From assembly GCA_028023455.1 (NCBI GenBank), contig JAQFVV010000055.1, positions 5,484,030 to 5,548,029 on the forward strand: a stretch of DNA of 64,000 nt. Direction: 5' to 3'. Source of the DNA: Epiperipatus broadwayi. Taxonomy: Eukaryota > Onychophora > Udeonychophora > Euonychophora > Peripatidae. The position numbers were made by a program, and so were the translations under genes. Shown here piece by piece: positions 35,000-45,971 of the stretch (the first letter of the stretch is position 1; each line of letters begins with the position of its first letter). Under the pieces are notes generated by a model, which worked only from the letters and a program-made list of their open reading frames with translations, did not search any database and had not been told where the DNA came from.

Positions 35000-36690
35000 A
35001 GGAAGTGATAATGGTTATATTTCTGATGAATGTAAATGAAATCAAAGCACAAATTACAGTAAACCCCCAGCGAATTATATATAAACTAATACAAACCTGA
35101 TACTCAGAGTGGATCCATCTGTATTTCAGATCACATATTATTCAATTTATTGAAGCATTACAACGTAATATGAAGTCTATATAAGAACATGATTTCATTA
35201 CAACCATAAATCATTTCGAAATCACTATAAGAAGGAGATAAAGACCGTGTAATGTGTCAATAAGTTGAATGCTTAAATACAATCAGAACTAAAATATAGG
35301 TAGGTTCACTCTGTGTCTTTTCATTTATTGGGAGTTTTGTACTAATTTAGTTTAACATTTAACTATAGAGGTGGAATTAAGCTTTATTTTTTTAATTTTA
35401 CAAAATTAAATATTGTGTGCTGCTAATTGTGTTTATGCAAGAAACAGTTGCAAAACGACATTTTCATAAAAATGTTTTATACTACAAACATATAAAAAAA
35501 TCTTTTTCTTATATTTCTAACTTGTGCTTGAGAATTGAAAGTTCCATGTGATGTCATTATTCCATCTTATTGGCTGTCACGTAAGCATGTTTAAGGCGTA
35601 TCTGTTGAAGGTTTTAGCTTTCACGTTATTAAAAATCTATAGTATTGTACTATGACTAATTTGTTTGAAATGGACCTATGAGAAATTTCATGCTGTTTTA
35701 TAAGCAAAAAAAATTACCTATCTACTAGTAATTTATTTAAAAAATTTTAACAAGCTGTAATGTTTGTGGCAAAAGGTTGCCAAATGGAGCTATACATTTG
35801 AGTCACACAGAGATAGTAACAAATGTCACCTGTTTGACATTTCTAAATACTTGGCAAAAAAGGTCAGTACTTCACGAGACTAAGAACTTGTCCTTGGAGA
35901 TCGTACGAAACATTTTGCCCTAATCAGACAGCTGCAAAATAAGATTTTGCACGGGGGAAGGAGGGTTGTCATTTGTACTGTATGAGAGGAAGAACTAATT
36001 TGGCGAAGATTTACACAATGCATTGTGCGATAATCTTGCAGTAAATGTTTTATAATGCTCAGGTGACTGTAAAATAACATCTTGCAACTGGAGGGTGGAA
36101 AAGTTTTTACTTTTGAATATTACTGACAAAAACACATCACATCATTTTTTCATACTTACTAAACATATGAAGTTCGTCATAGAAAAAATGTTTAAGATGA
36201 TAAAATTTTTTCAGCTTCCATCTTTTGAGTTACCCAATGTTATTACTCATAAATATTCCGGAGCTAAGATAGAAAGATAATATCAATAATTACTAAAATA
36301 GTGCTAAATCATCAAGCTAAATAAAATAGTCATTGAAGAAAAAATGCTCTATTTCTTGATGGCAATGCTTAGTTATGTCAGACGCAGAGCTTACGAAGTA
36401 ACCTCTATTAGAAATCTATAAAATTATCCGCATATTCTGGAAATTTGACTTCCTTCTGCCTCCCATCTTGAAAGAACATATTTGGGATTAACAAATTCAT
36501 TACATATTATGGCCAATGTCTCAATCACATTTGTATAAACAAAATATAAAAATAAATTAGGTGAAAATTTAGGACACTTTTATTTATCATTTTTCCTTAT
36601 TGAAGACTAATTTTTTTTATATAACTTCTGTAATGTTTTCTTAAATCGAACCTTACATTTGTATATGTTATTAATAAGAAAATATATATA
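35000..36690. other. CTPS intron DNA without recognised elements
   Basis: I see no open frame with family resemblance and no long inverted repeat in this part of the intron. Confidence 0.45.
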
Positions 36691-36695
36691 CATAC

Positions 36696-36792
36696 TATCT
36701 AATTCTAATATTTCCATTCTTTCACCGTCAACATCTTGTCCGACAAATTTCATCCCGGCAGATTCCAGATCTGCAATCATAGCAGGATTAAC
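36696..36792 (-). CDS. CTPS: CTP synthase, internal coding exon
   Basis: A 97-bp exon bounded by a T-rich acceptor ending TTTTTCAG and a donor gtatgt. It encodes 32 residues ([20 protein letters not shown] then [12 protein letters not shown]) plus the first base of the next codon. This matches the VNP..(K/R)..E..GLKFVGQDVEGERMEI segment of animal CTP synthases, between the Arg-rich RHRHR(F/Y)E block and the HPE active-site block. The reading frame joins the upstream exon (phase 0) and downstream exon (phase 1) without loss, giving ..ELDNHPYF... across the junction. Confidence 0.95.
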
Positions 36793-37303
36793 CTGAAAAA
36801 AAAAAAAAAACAACCAAGTTTGATTATTTAATTCTTGCAAATTAAGTTTTATGAAATAAAACAGATATTAAACAATGTTCAATGATCGCAGTTATTTGTA
36901 AGGTTTTTACTGAAATGTTTCATTTACTTTTGAAAAACACATTCTAAAAAGTTTAGTTATTTTTAGAGAAAAGCAAAATATGTTTTGTGATTATAATGTT
37001 TTTTCCTGTATTAAAAGAAAGAAATTATGATGTACTTTTTATAAAATTTTACTTTTAATACAAAAAAGACATCATTAAACCAATCCAGAGACGTTGCGGG
37101 GAAGAAAATATTGTGTATACATTTAATATATATAAGCACTTTAACCCACCGAAGAAGCTGTGAGTAGTAACAAAAACAATTAAATTAAATTAATCTAGGC
37201 CTAGTACTTTTGAGGTTTTTCCCATCATATTCATGGCCAAACTAGATAATAAACCGTTGCTGTAAAATTACTAAATAATAATGTATGCAAATGCGTATGT
37301 AAA

Positions 37304-37770
37304 TTAATTTGTCCATCTTTTTGAAATAGCAAAACACGTGTAGCATTTATTGATCGTGTTGTTATCATTGATAATAAAGTACGCCTCCTTGATCTTTCTC
37401 TTACAATTGTTGGCTTCAGAGCACACTACTTTGGGGTTGCAGGGTTCGAACACATGACCGGCCAGCTTCTCATGTTCGAAAAATATTGAGAAGTTATCAT
37501 TATTCTTTTTTGCTCTTCTGTACGTATACATGTGCAAAGCAGCTCTATTATGGACAGTGGCCTTGGTTTCCCCGTATTGTGGCATTGCATCTAGCCTGAG
37601 GGCATGAAATGCTGTATACGACCTGGGGTGCCTGAGATGGATCCATTCTGTTCTTCACATTATTAATAAGTCTGTTAGTATTAGGGGGAATGTGGAAGCC
37701 AACTTTAAATTCATTAAACTGTTGAGATACTTTGGGGATGTAACGGAGGGTGATTTGAGATTTATCTTTA
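37304..37770 (-). mobile_element. Second type of Penelope-like element fragment (linker and GIY-YIG domain)
   Basis: The minus strand gives ITLRYIPKVSQQFNEFKVGF and LINNVKNRMDPSQAPQVVYS in one frame. After a frameshift near 37585 it continues as QYGETKATVHNRAALHMYTY and NNCKRKIKEAYFIINDNNTI. The YIPK linker, the VYSISCPQ entry (equivalent to the GIY block), the GET..R.LH segment and the KV(V/L)CSEANN.KRKIKEA block are those of Penelope-like endonucleases. The sequence is clearly different from the 20.8-kb and 45.5-kb elements, so it represents another lineage. It lies in a CTPS intron. It is dead because of the frameshift and the missing RT. Confidence 0.72.
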
Positions 37771-38829
37771 ATTTATGTAGTTAGTTAATAACAAGACAAG
37801 AAAAATAATATGTAAATGGCTCTTAATTGCACCACTTGGTCAATCTATTTTCTTCAGGAATGGTAAAATATCTTTCTTTTCCATAATCATTCATACTTAT
37901 GCATCTCTGGAAATTGAACTTGAATAATTTTTTTTTTTTTGAGAATGTAGGCTATCTTTCCTTCCTGTTGTGTACCATTCTGCAAATTATTATGACTTCA
38001 CCCTTCACCTTCGATAAATTGGTATTTGGCTCTAGGCCGACATGGTTTATCCTCTCACCCCCCCCCCTCATGACAAAGCCAATAGTGAAAATTTATCTTC
38101 CTTATTATGCTCTATATCTAAGAATAAGTGTTTTTTGACTATGGCTTCCTGAGATGGCTATGTACCAATTACCTAAAAAAAATTCTATTGCTTGAGTTCC
38201 ATTCTAGTTCAAATCCCAGATCTTCGCCATAGAATTTTAATGTGCTGAACATTAGCCCTCTTGAGAAAAATATTAACCCCCCCCCCATTGTTTAAAAAGT
38301 AAAATCTCTGCCAGATAATCAAATGTGATATCAATAAGGTATTTCACTGTCTGCAATAAGATATCAATTATTAATATAAACAGCTATTAATTATATAAAT
38401 GTAAGAAAAGCAATGTATCGCAAAACAGAATAACAATCTATTTACATTAGGTTAATAATCTAAAATAAGTATAATCGATTAAGTTCTTTTTTTGCATGCA
38501 TAAATAAAACCAAAAAATGTTATGCAACAATAAATATTGTATTTTTTAATGTGTAAAAACTTCTTTTGGCCACATTTTATTGCCTTTCTCAGAATAACAT
38601 ATATATTATTGAGAGCATTATTCAAAGTTATATCTAGATTTTTTTGTTGTTGTTGTTACAACTCACCTTTCCCCCCTCTCGTTCCTTATCCCACTATTAT
38701 ATACAGTAATGAAATATACATATCATTAATCATACCAACAAATTAAAAGTAGCAAAGCCTTTTCTATTTACAATTTACATTATTTATTATATATACATAT
38801 TGTATATCTCAATGAAAAGGGTTCTCTCT

Positions 38830-39320
38830 CAAAGCTGTCTGCAGTGCCATCTCTGAATCAATGCACGTATTACATAATGATATAAAAATTTTAAGTAAGT
38901 AACATGTATGAATTACTAGTTCCATAATGTAACAATGTTTCGTATAGATAACAATCATCTTCCTTGTTCTCTCTGCCATCACAAAATCTTGTACACCATT
39001 TGAAAATGTTCTTATAACTCGTATTCATTGACATACAAGGTTTGAATCATTTTGAACATTTTATTAGCATTTTTACCCAATTTAAAAATAAAATTTAATA
39101 TTAGCTCATTCCATTGTGGCTTAAGGTATGAAATCACATGACCACAAATGTGGTAACTCGTGATCCAGACATGCTAGCATCTTAAAATTTTTGTGAATAG
39201 CTAAACTATGGCATTATGTAACACAGGTGTTGTTTCAGAGATGGCCCTATAGTCAGCTTAGAGATAGAACCAATCACTAGTCACCTTTTCATGGAACACT
39301 TTGTGTATACAAATGTGATT
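38830..39320. repeat. Foldback repeat, family C (in CTPS intron)
   Basis: The left part contains GTGCCATCTCTGAATCAATG and the right part GTTGTTTCAGAGATGGC. Between them GCTCATTCC..TGGC, ATCACATGACCAC and AGCTAAACTATGGCATT show the family C order in inverted arrangement. TGAAATCACATGACCACAAA at 39129-39148 belongs to it. Confidence 0.65.
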
Positions 39321-39969
39321 ATAAATGAAAGGCATATATATTTTTATACAAACTGTATCGATAAATAATGTAAGATAAAAACTTCATTACTTTTAGCTTT
39401 TTGGTATGATTATAAATGCGTAATAAAACTGAATTTTTTTTAGTGCTTTATAATGTTATATAATAGTTATCTAAAAAGGTAAAAAAGGAAGGCAAGAAGA
39501 TCAGAAATATTTTTTAAAAATGTAGACATCACTATATAGAACTGAAGAGGGCAATAAACCTTGTCAAAACAAGCCTTTACATAATAAAAGATATTAGTAT
39601 AGCAATTTTTTATTTATTTACGTTGGCATAATTATAAGTCGGAGACTAAAAACTTTTTATAATAATAAGCTTCGTCATTAACTTTGGAAACAACCATTAT
39701 AATCTTTTTTATCAATTGAGATATTACTGACTTCACCTACTTCATTATTTTCCTGAGATACTTATTCTGTCATTCATTTTCATATCACCATCTAAGTGTG
39801 TTGTAGTGTAATGATAGTATAGTTGCCTGCTACGCTTAAAATCTACGCTGAGTAAATAAAATTTTTTGAGATTTTTTTCATTTCCTATAATTGTTGCATA
39901 CTTCCACTAACCAATATTCATCAGTAAATAGCTATTAATTTAGTTGGAGAAGAAAGTAAAAGTGAAAAA

Positions 39970-40335
39970 CCAATTCAAATACTTTTGCCCAGTGCCAGCC
40001 TTTGCCCCAGGCACAAATATGGAGGAGTTGCACCAAAATAAATAAATCTTTAAATTTTTTTCCCATATGTCATAGCATTGGCTGGGAGGTGAACCCACAA
40101 CAACCGTCTACAACCAACTGCTTGCTTGCAAGGCAGCTGCGCTGACATCTCAGCTAACAATGCTTGATCTTTAATTTTAAATACAAAAAAGAAACATATA
40201 CAACAAAAAACAATTCACATACTTTTGCCCAGTGCTGCCTTTCAAATTTTGAGACCTAGGGCACAAATATGGAATATGGCCCCGAGTAAATAAAATCTTT
40301 AATTTTTAATACAAGAAAGGAACATATACAATGTT
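39970..40335. repeat. Tandemly duplicated hAT-like terminal segment split by a SINE
   Basis: AATTCAAATACTTTTGCCC then AGTGC (about 39974) recurs as AATTCACATACTTTTGCCC then AGTGC (about 40211). The flanking TCTTTAATTTT..ATACAA..GAAACATATACAA text recurs with a period of 128 bases (40192 and 40320). The first copy is interrupted by the SINE at 40054-40167. CAGTG at 39991 and 40229 resembles a hAT terminal inverted-repeat start. Confidence 0.6.
40054..40167 (-). mobile_element. tRNA-derived SINE inserted in a hAT-like repeat
   Basis: On the minus strand GTTAGCTGAGATGTCAGCGC is a box A/D-arm-like segment, CTTGCAAGC forms an anticodon-arm-like block (loop TGC as in tRNA-Ala) and TGTGGGTTCACCTCCC is a box B/T-arm. 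A GGGAAAAAAA tail follows. Imperfect target-site copies of TCTTTAA(A)TTTT lie on both sides (about 40048 and 40166), which supports insertion. Confidence 0.6.
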
Positions 40336-40398
40336 CATTCTTATTATCTAAATAGTAATAATTAACTTAAAACATATTAATATAAAACAAAAACAAAA

Positions 40399-40585
40399 TT
40401 AATATAACTTTATTCTTCTTGCTTTAATTTCAGCAAATTTATCTATTATTTCACTTAAATATAAGTCTTCACATAATTTATTTTCTACGGAAAGCAACAT
40501 TAGGTTCGGTAGTCTTTTTCGTGCCATTGTGGATCTTAAAATTGTTTTTTATTATTTTAAGGTATGACAAACTATGTTCGAACTG
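40399..40585 (-). pseudogene. hAT-family transposase C-terminal remnant
   Basis: The minus strand reads FEHSLSYLKIIKNN, then after a one-base frameshift LRSTMARKRLPNLMLLSVEN, then CEDLYLSEIIDKFAEIKARR and a TAA stop at 40399-40401. This matches the conserved end of hAT/ZMYM-like transposases (the FS.LK.IKNYLRSTM..ERL..LALLSIE....IDEFA..KAR(K/R) pattern), the hAT dimerisation region. The frameshift shows it is a dead copy. The remaining transposase was not recognised. Confidence 0.72.
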
Positions 40586-41726
40586 TCAGCCATTTGACCT
40601 ATATGAGAACATTCAAGCGGGGAGACATTTGGTGTGCTTCATTTCAAAAGTAAGCTTTGGCTTTATATATAAGAACATGCATCAAATGTTGGTCTCTCTA
40701 TTTTATTAATCTTTAAGATATATATTGTATTGTTGATTAAAGTAAGGTAACTCGGTGTGTGGCTCCACTAGCCCCCACGCATACGCCCTGCGGACCGACC
40801 TTAGGGACACCACTGCTTTTGCCAACTGGCAAGTTTGCTTAGTACTGTCTTCTGCTTCCCTATTCCAAGCTTTCTGTAATATAAACAGTTATCAACACTT
40901 AGGTCTAATAGGATAAGATGTTGATTCATCAAAAGCTAAACATTGTTTTCATTAGTTTTTTTCTCTCATTTCCTTGCGATCTTCCATCATTTAAGTTAGT
41001 ACAGGGTTAAAAGTCAAGCTTCTCATGCCATCAGTCATCTCACTACACTAGCAGTGACTGTGGGATTGCGCATTCGCGCAACCACAATTCAACTTTAACA
41101 AGTACAGGTAATCCCTCTATAATATGGCATTTCTACAACAGTTCACTCTAACCTGATTCAAGAGTTGTAGAAACTCCTCCTACAACACAGCATTTGTACA
41201 ACAAATTTTAACAATTAGGGAAGTCCCCATATAAGGGATGTATATGGGGACTTCAAGAGCAAGCACCTTATGTAATATTAATATGTAATACTTTTGATCA
41301 ATTATTGTTTTAATAAAAGTATTTCTTCTAGTTATAAAATGCAAATAGTAGTTGTTGTTTTTTTTTACTTTTGAAACCTAGCCCTGTTTTTTGTATTAGT
41401 TCTTTGTTTTATATAACAAGAATTCACATAACATGGCATCTTTAAGGAACCTGTTGACCATGTTATGTGGGAGCTACCTGTATATGTAAATTTAAATAAT
41501 TACAAGTTTTATAACAAAACTACTAATAGACAATTATTATAGTTTTTCACACTAATAGAGAATATGTACTTTCAAATCCACAGTTTGCAAAAAAAAAAAA
41601 AAAGGGGGGGGGGGATTTGAGCGCTACAGTTCTGAATTAGGAACTTTTGTCATTCCTGGTGCTCAAGCCTCACCACTTAAAGCACCTAAAAGACAAAAAA
41701 ATCACATTTATCACCATTTCTTATGC

Positions 41727-42152
41727 TTGCTTATAACTGTTATTAAAACAGACAAAACTCTCCATATAGTATTGCCACTCAGTGCAAGGCAGAGTAATAA
41801 AGGGATGCCAGAAGGCTTGTGCATAAAATCCCCATCTAATGCCTACTCACCCAATATCCCCAGACTAGTTTTTGGCTTATGGCCTTCGTCAGTGAGGAGC
41901 CTTGGATCTGAGAGCACTGTACCTTGGTCTTAGGATCTAACACAACCCTCCAGCAGCTGCCACCTTTTATCTCTACTTAACTACAAAACTATGAGTCTTA
42001 AATTGAAAACACAATATATTTTCAATCCAAGTTCATTAGCCTATATAGTCATATAGTTTTGAACTCAGTTCAGTAACCATATATTTTGGTGTCTTTGGTT
42101 CTTTAATAACCATAGCCACAACTATCCTATTAGGCAGGATTGGTTTTAAGCC
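41727..42152 (-). repeat. F1 hammerhead-type repeat, full length
   Basis: The minus strand holds the F1 order: AGGATAGTTGTGGCTATGG, AAAGAACCAAAGACACC, TACTGAACTGAGTTC, AATTTAAGACTCATAG, GATCCTAAGACCAAGGTAC, the core (41857-41898), then TTGGGTGAGTAGGC and CTTGCACTGAGTGGC. It forms a large foldback with the copy at 42271-42670. Confidence 0.85.
41857..41898 (-). ncRNA. Hammerhead ribozyme relic, G12 mutated
   Basis: Stem I (TCCTCA with TGGGGA, six pairs including one G-U), CTGACGA, a stem-loop with GGC/GCC, then AAAA where GAAA is required, then AC-TA-GTC. All parts except G12 are present. G12 is essential in hammerheads, so this copy should be inactive. Confidence 0.65.
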
Positions 42153-42680
42153 AATATTACCATTTCTTATGCTTGCTTATAACTGTTATTAAAACAGGCA
42201 AAACTCTCCATACAGTATTGCCAGTCAGTGCAAGCCATAGTAATCAATGGATGCTAGAAGGCTTGTTTATTGGCTTAAAACCAATTCTGCCTAATAGGAT
42301 AATGGTGGCTATGGTTATTAAAGAACCAAAAACACCAAAATGTATGGGTACTGAACAGAGTTCAGACCCTATATGACTATATAGGCTAATAAGTTTGGAT
42401 TGAAAATATTATTGTTATCAATTTAAGACTCATAGTTTTGTAGTTAAGTAGAGATAAAAGGTGGCTGCTGGAAGATTGCATTAGATCCTAAGATCTAGGT
42501 GCAGTGCTCTCGAATCCAAGGTTCCTCACTGACAAAGGCCACAAGCCAGAAACTAGTTTGGGATATTGGATGAGTAGGCACTAGATGGGGATTTTATGCA
42601 CAAGCCTTCTGGCATCCATTGGTTACTCTGGTGCACTGAGTGGCAATACTGTATGAATAGTTTTGCCTGTTCTAATCGTG
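42153..42680 (+). repeat. F1 repeats: partial inverted copy and full plus-strand copy
   Basis: 42153-42270 is the 3' end of a minus-oriented F1. 42271-42670 is a plus-oriented F1 with CCAAAACACCAAAATG, GACTCATAGTTTTGTAG, CTAAGATCTAGGTGCAG and the core region at about 42508-42550. There the core reads CTGACAA (G8 mutated), GGC/GCC, GAAAC, TA, GTT. It ends TGCACTGAGTGGCAATACTG. This core should be inactive because G8 is altered. Confidence 0.82.
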
Positions 42681-43069
42681 TGGTTACTTTATTATACAGT
42701 AATTCATTATATACCATCTGCACCTAACAATTAAAATTAGAAAAGGGATCTGATTTTTAGAATAGATTAGAATACAATACCCTGTTCATGAATTAAAGGG
42801 ACATGACCTTAAAATTATCAGAATGCCATTTGATACATTCCAGGCTGGAACAAGTATGGTCATATTCTCAGAGTGTAAAGATGTTTTAAAGGGATTTTAT
42901 AAGAAACAAATCTGAAAGATTTATAATATTAGGCGGAGAGAAATATTTATACATTATAAAGGATCATTTGGTATTATCAATGCCCTTTCCTTCACTTAGT
43001 GTATGATTTAATGCAATGGTAGGATGCCAAATTCAAAGCTCAATTTTGTTGTATAAAATCGCAGCTAAA

Positions 43070-44160
43070 ACAAAAAACCCAATCGACTAAAAAGACCTGC
43101 AGTTGTTTTCGGCATTTCACTTGGTTTTTTATCCTGCACCCCCCCCTCCCCGGAAAAATTAACTATACAATTATATAAGTCAATAGGTCCACGTTAGCTA
43201 AGAAGGCAGAATAACTCCGATCATAATTAGGAATTTTTTTTTTTTAATAAATTTAAATCTATAAATTTAAAAGTCCATAAAACCTATGAGTCATAAGTGA
43301 ATCATTTAATTATTAAAATGTTTCGGATAAATTTACGTGTGATTTGCATTAAGAATTAATCTTAATATTACAAACATATACGCATATCAGGTTTTTCTTT
43401 ATTTTCATTAAGAATTAATTTTAATTTTACAAATATATATGTTGATCAGGTTTTTCATTTTTACCCCCCCCCCCCCCAAATACCAACGACGACGTATCAT
43501 CACGTTAGTTAATTTTCCATCTAAAGGATTTACTCCTTTTTTTTTTTGCGTAAATGCAATTACGGAGGTTAAAAATAACAGCATCTATTTAAGGTATTTC
43601 TTAAATAGCAGAGGAAAAACAAAAACAAGTCTCCCCGACTCGAAATAGTTTCAAATGACTTAACAGTGATGAAAAATTCTGTCTCGCAGATTTTACAAAA
43701 AATTCCAAACACACACACAGACAGTATCGATGTACAATACACACCTACACATTTATTTATGCTAATAAAATCACTACATTATAATTCAAATCTGGTATTT
43801 AGTAGTTAAAACGTGAGTTTAGTCCAATGCCTTCTAACAACGAACGTTGGGCTCGCGGCCAAGAGAATGATAGTATTGTAAGGCTTGAAATGATCGTACT
43901 GTAAAGATGATTGGCTGGTTATTTTAACGTGACGTCTAAATCGATAAATCGAATAACGGCGATTTGATTGGATGGATTGTTTAAATTCTGCTATACTGTA
44001 ATTAACTTGATTTGTTTATATGAGGGGAAATAGCAATATAAAATTGATAATTCTGCTGTGATGAATTTTCAGATCTGAAATACTTCGATCCTGATCTTAA
44101 TTTTTTTTTTTTACAAAGTACGTCAGAAAACATCGCGCGAAGTAGGCGCACTCACCTGCA
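43070..44160. other. CTPS intron DNA rich in homopolymer tracts
   Basis: C-runs near 43140 and 43465-43477 and T-runs near 43230, 43538 and 44100. A duplicated ATTAAGAATTAAT..ACAAA(C/T)ATAT segment occurs near 43350 and 43408. No gene was identified. Confidence 0.45.
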
Positions 44161-44204
44161 ACATGCACGATCTGAGGTTCGAATTCAAGCAAAATGAACC
44201 TTGA

Positions 44205-44285
44205 AATAAACAGTGAGGATTGCCAATTCCTCTACAAGCTTTATGATAAATAGCTTAGCCGAAAGACCCCCCCCGATCTTTTATT
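44205..44285 (+). repeat. Dispersed repeat, family E (partial copy 3)
   Basis: GAGGATTGCCAATTCCTC, ACAAGCTTTATGATA and GCTTAGCC, followed by a C-run, match the minus strand of 30600-30665 including the poly-C. A box-B-like GGTTCGAATTC at 44176-44186 lies just upstream, so the family may have a tRNA-derived head. Confidence 0.6.
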
Positions 44286-45654
44286 TTGACTAGCAAAATG
44301 AACCTTGAAATGTTTTTCATGCCACAAATAAACTTACAATTTTTCTATCAGAATTATGCATATAGCCAACCTAGATAGAGATTCGTATCTAACTTATTGT
44401 TAGCTAGAGTATAAAAGCCATAGGTTAATGTGAGTTGATCAAATGAGTGCCGACTTATATTTTTATATATCAATTTGTAATGCAATATACATATCATTAC
44501 TCCTGAGAGGAATCGTACTTCTATGGGCATTGAATTAGGAAATGCATCGCTAATGAAAAAAAAGGGGGGAGAGAAGACATTCGATAACATCTCTTTCAAC
44601 TGGCTACCGACAGTCACCGAAAAGCTTACGAAACATATGAATGATGAGTCTTACATGCCCAAGAATAAAATTAATTTGCCACAACGTGATGTGACAATAT
44701 ATCGCACACACATATATTGCAAATCAATCGTCACACTAAAATTACGACTATTTATTTCCCCATCCTATCATTACGGCTCTAAATATAGATATTGATTTAT
44801 CCTTTGTCTTTTACTGATTGCAGTAATCAAATAAAAAAATTATGAAGATAATAACGGGTGACTGTCCTTATTTTTCTAATATAAATATAAAAGTCTCCTG
44901 AAAAACTGCTGTGGACTAATAAAAATGGGAAGAACTGAATACATATAAGACTCTGGGTAATACAAGCAATTATAATCTGAAAGTAACTTTTTGTAATGGT
45001 AGATTGAAATCACAATCGTATCCCATACTATTTAGGAGCAAGCTTGGACCTTGGTCCTATTTTTCTCATTCTTCTACAATTAGATCTAAATTAATTTCTA
45101 GGAATAACCTTCTTGGAAAGTTGGTTGGCATTATTTTGCTTTTGTAAGAAGTCAAGGTTCCTACATTAAACTTTTGGTTATGTGATTAAATACTACCTTG
45201 TAAAAGATCACTGGTGCACGCACATTTAATCCTTTGCAGTAGTTTCCTGCTCTTTCACAAATTTCTCCATTTAATATCAGAAGAGAAGTTATCTCACAGA
45301 AATATATAAAAACTGCTAACTAGATCGTACTTGGCCAACAATTCAAGATGTAATTTCATCAATTAAGACTCGTCCCAAATTAGGATTCCTTTTCGGATGT
45401 CCAACTAAGAATCTGCAACCAAAAAATTCTAGCATAAAAATAGAATTCTTACAAACTTCCAAACAAATTCCAAATCCAACAGTAAAGCCGTTGAATTTCA
45501 TCTTAAGTATCATCGACAGATTTAGGACAATCCATGATCATTGTATTCATCTGTATTTTTATATTGGACTATTTCCATCATCTAATATGTGTGTTGAATG
45601 TCTTTAGAAAAGTTTAATTTTTAGTTAAATATTCCAAATGCATTCAACTGTTAG

Positions 45655-45790
45655 TAATATCATAGCAAACAGGTTAGTATATGCACCAACTGTTAGTAAT
45701 ATCACAGCAAACAAATGTTAATAATATCACAGCAAACAGGTTAGTATATGCACTAACTGTTAGTAATATCACAGCAAACAGGTTAGTATA
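45655..45790. repeat. Terminal-repeat subrepeats of the Penelope-like element
   Basis: The unit AACTGTTAGTAATATCACAG, CAAACAGGTTAGTATATGCA is iterated about three times, with one shortened unit. An inverted set lies at 46468-46590. Unit spacing is about 40-50 bases. Confidence 0.8.
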
Positions 45791-45858
45791 CGCACGTTTC
45801 GAGAGGTATTTTTCTCCCCTCTTCTTCAGGTGTTGCTGGCCTGACCAGTGACAGTACT

Positions 45859-45945
45859 AGCATGGGATTCGAACCTGGGTCCTTAGATTCTTGATTATTG
45901 AAATTTAAGGTAACGCTCTAACCAACTGAGCCATCCTGCCAAAGG
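45859..45945 (-). other. tRNA-like segment at the 3' end of the Penelope-like element
   Basis: The minus strand reads GGATGGCTCAGTTGGTTAGA (box A/D-arm) and CCCAGGTTCGAATCCC (perfect box B/T-arm). Between them a CCTTA/TAAGG stem has an enlarged loop of about 20 bases. The 5' GGCAGGA has no matching 3' partner, so a mature tRNA is unlikely. CCTGAAGAAGAGGGGAG, then CCTCTCGAAACGTGC, follows at about 45793-45833: a stem-loop between CTGAAGA and GAAAC. The same arrangement is at 21328-21451. Confidence 0.68.
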
Positions 45946-45971
45946 CAACAGTATGTAGTAATTTCATATAC

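Noticed and set aside
41857-41898. Functional hammerhead in the 41.8-kb F1 copy
   Set aside because: GAAA is AAAA; loss of G12 abolishes hammerhead catalysis, so it was listed only as a relic.
42508-42550. Functional hammerhead in the 42.5-kb F1 copy
   Set aside because: The core reads CTGACAA; the essential G8 is replaced by A.
45850-45945. A genuine tRNA gene on the minus strand
   Set aside because: Box A and box B are good, but the acceptor stem does not pair and the same sequence sits at the same place in a second Penelope-like copy, so it belongs to the element.
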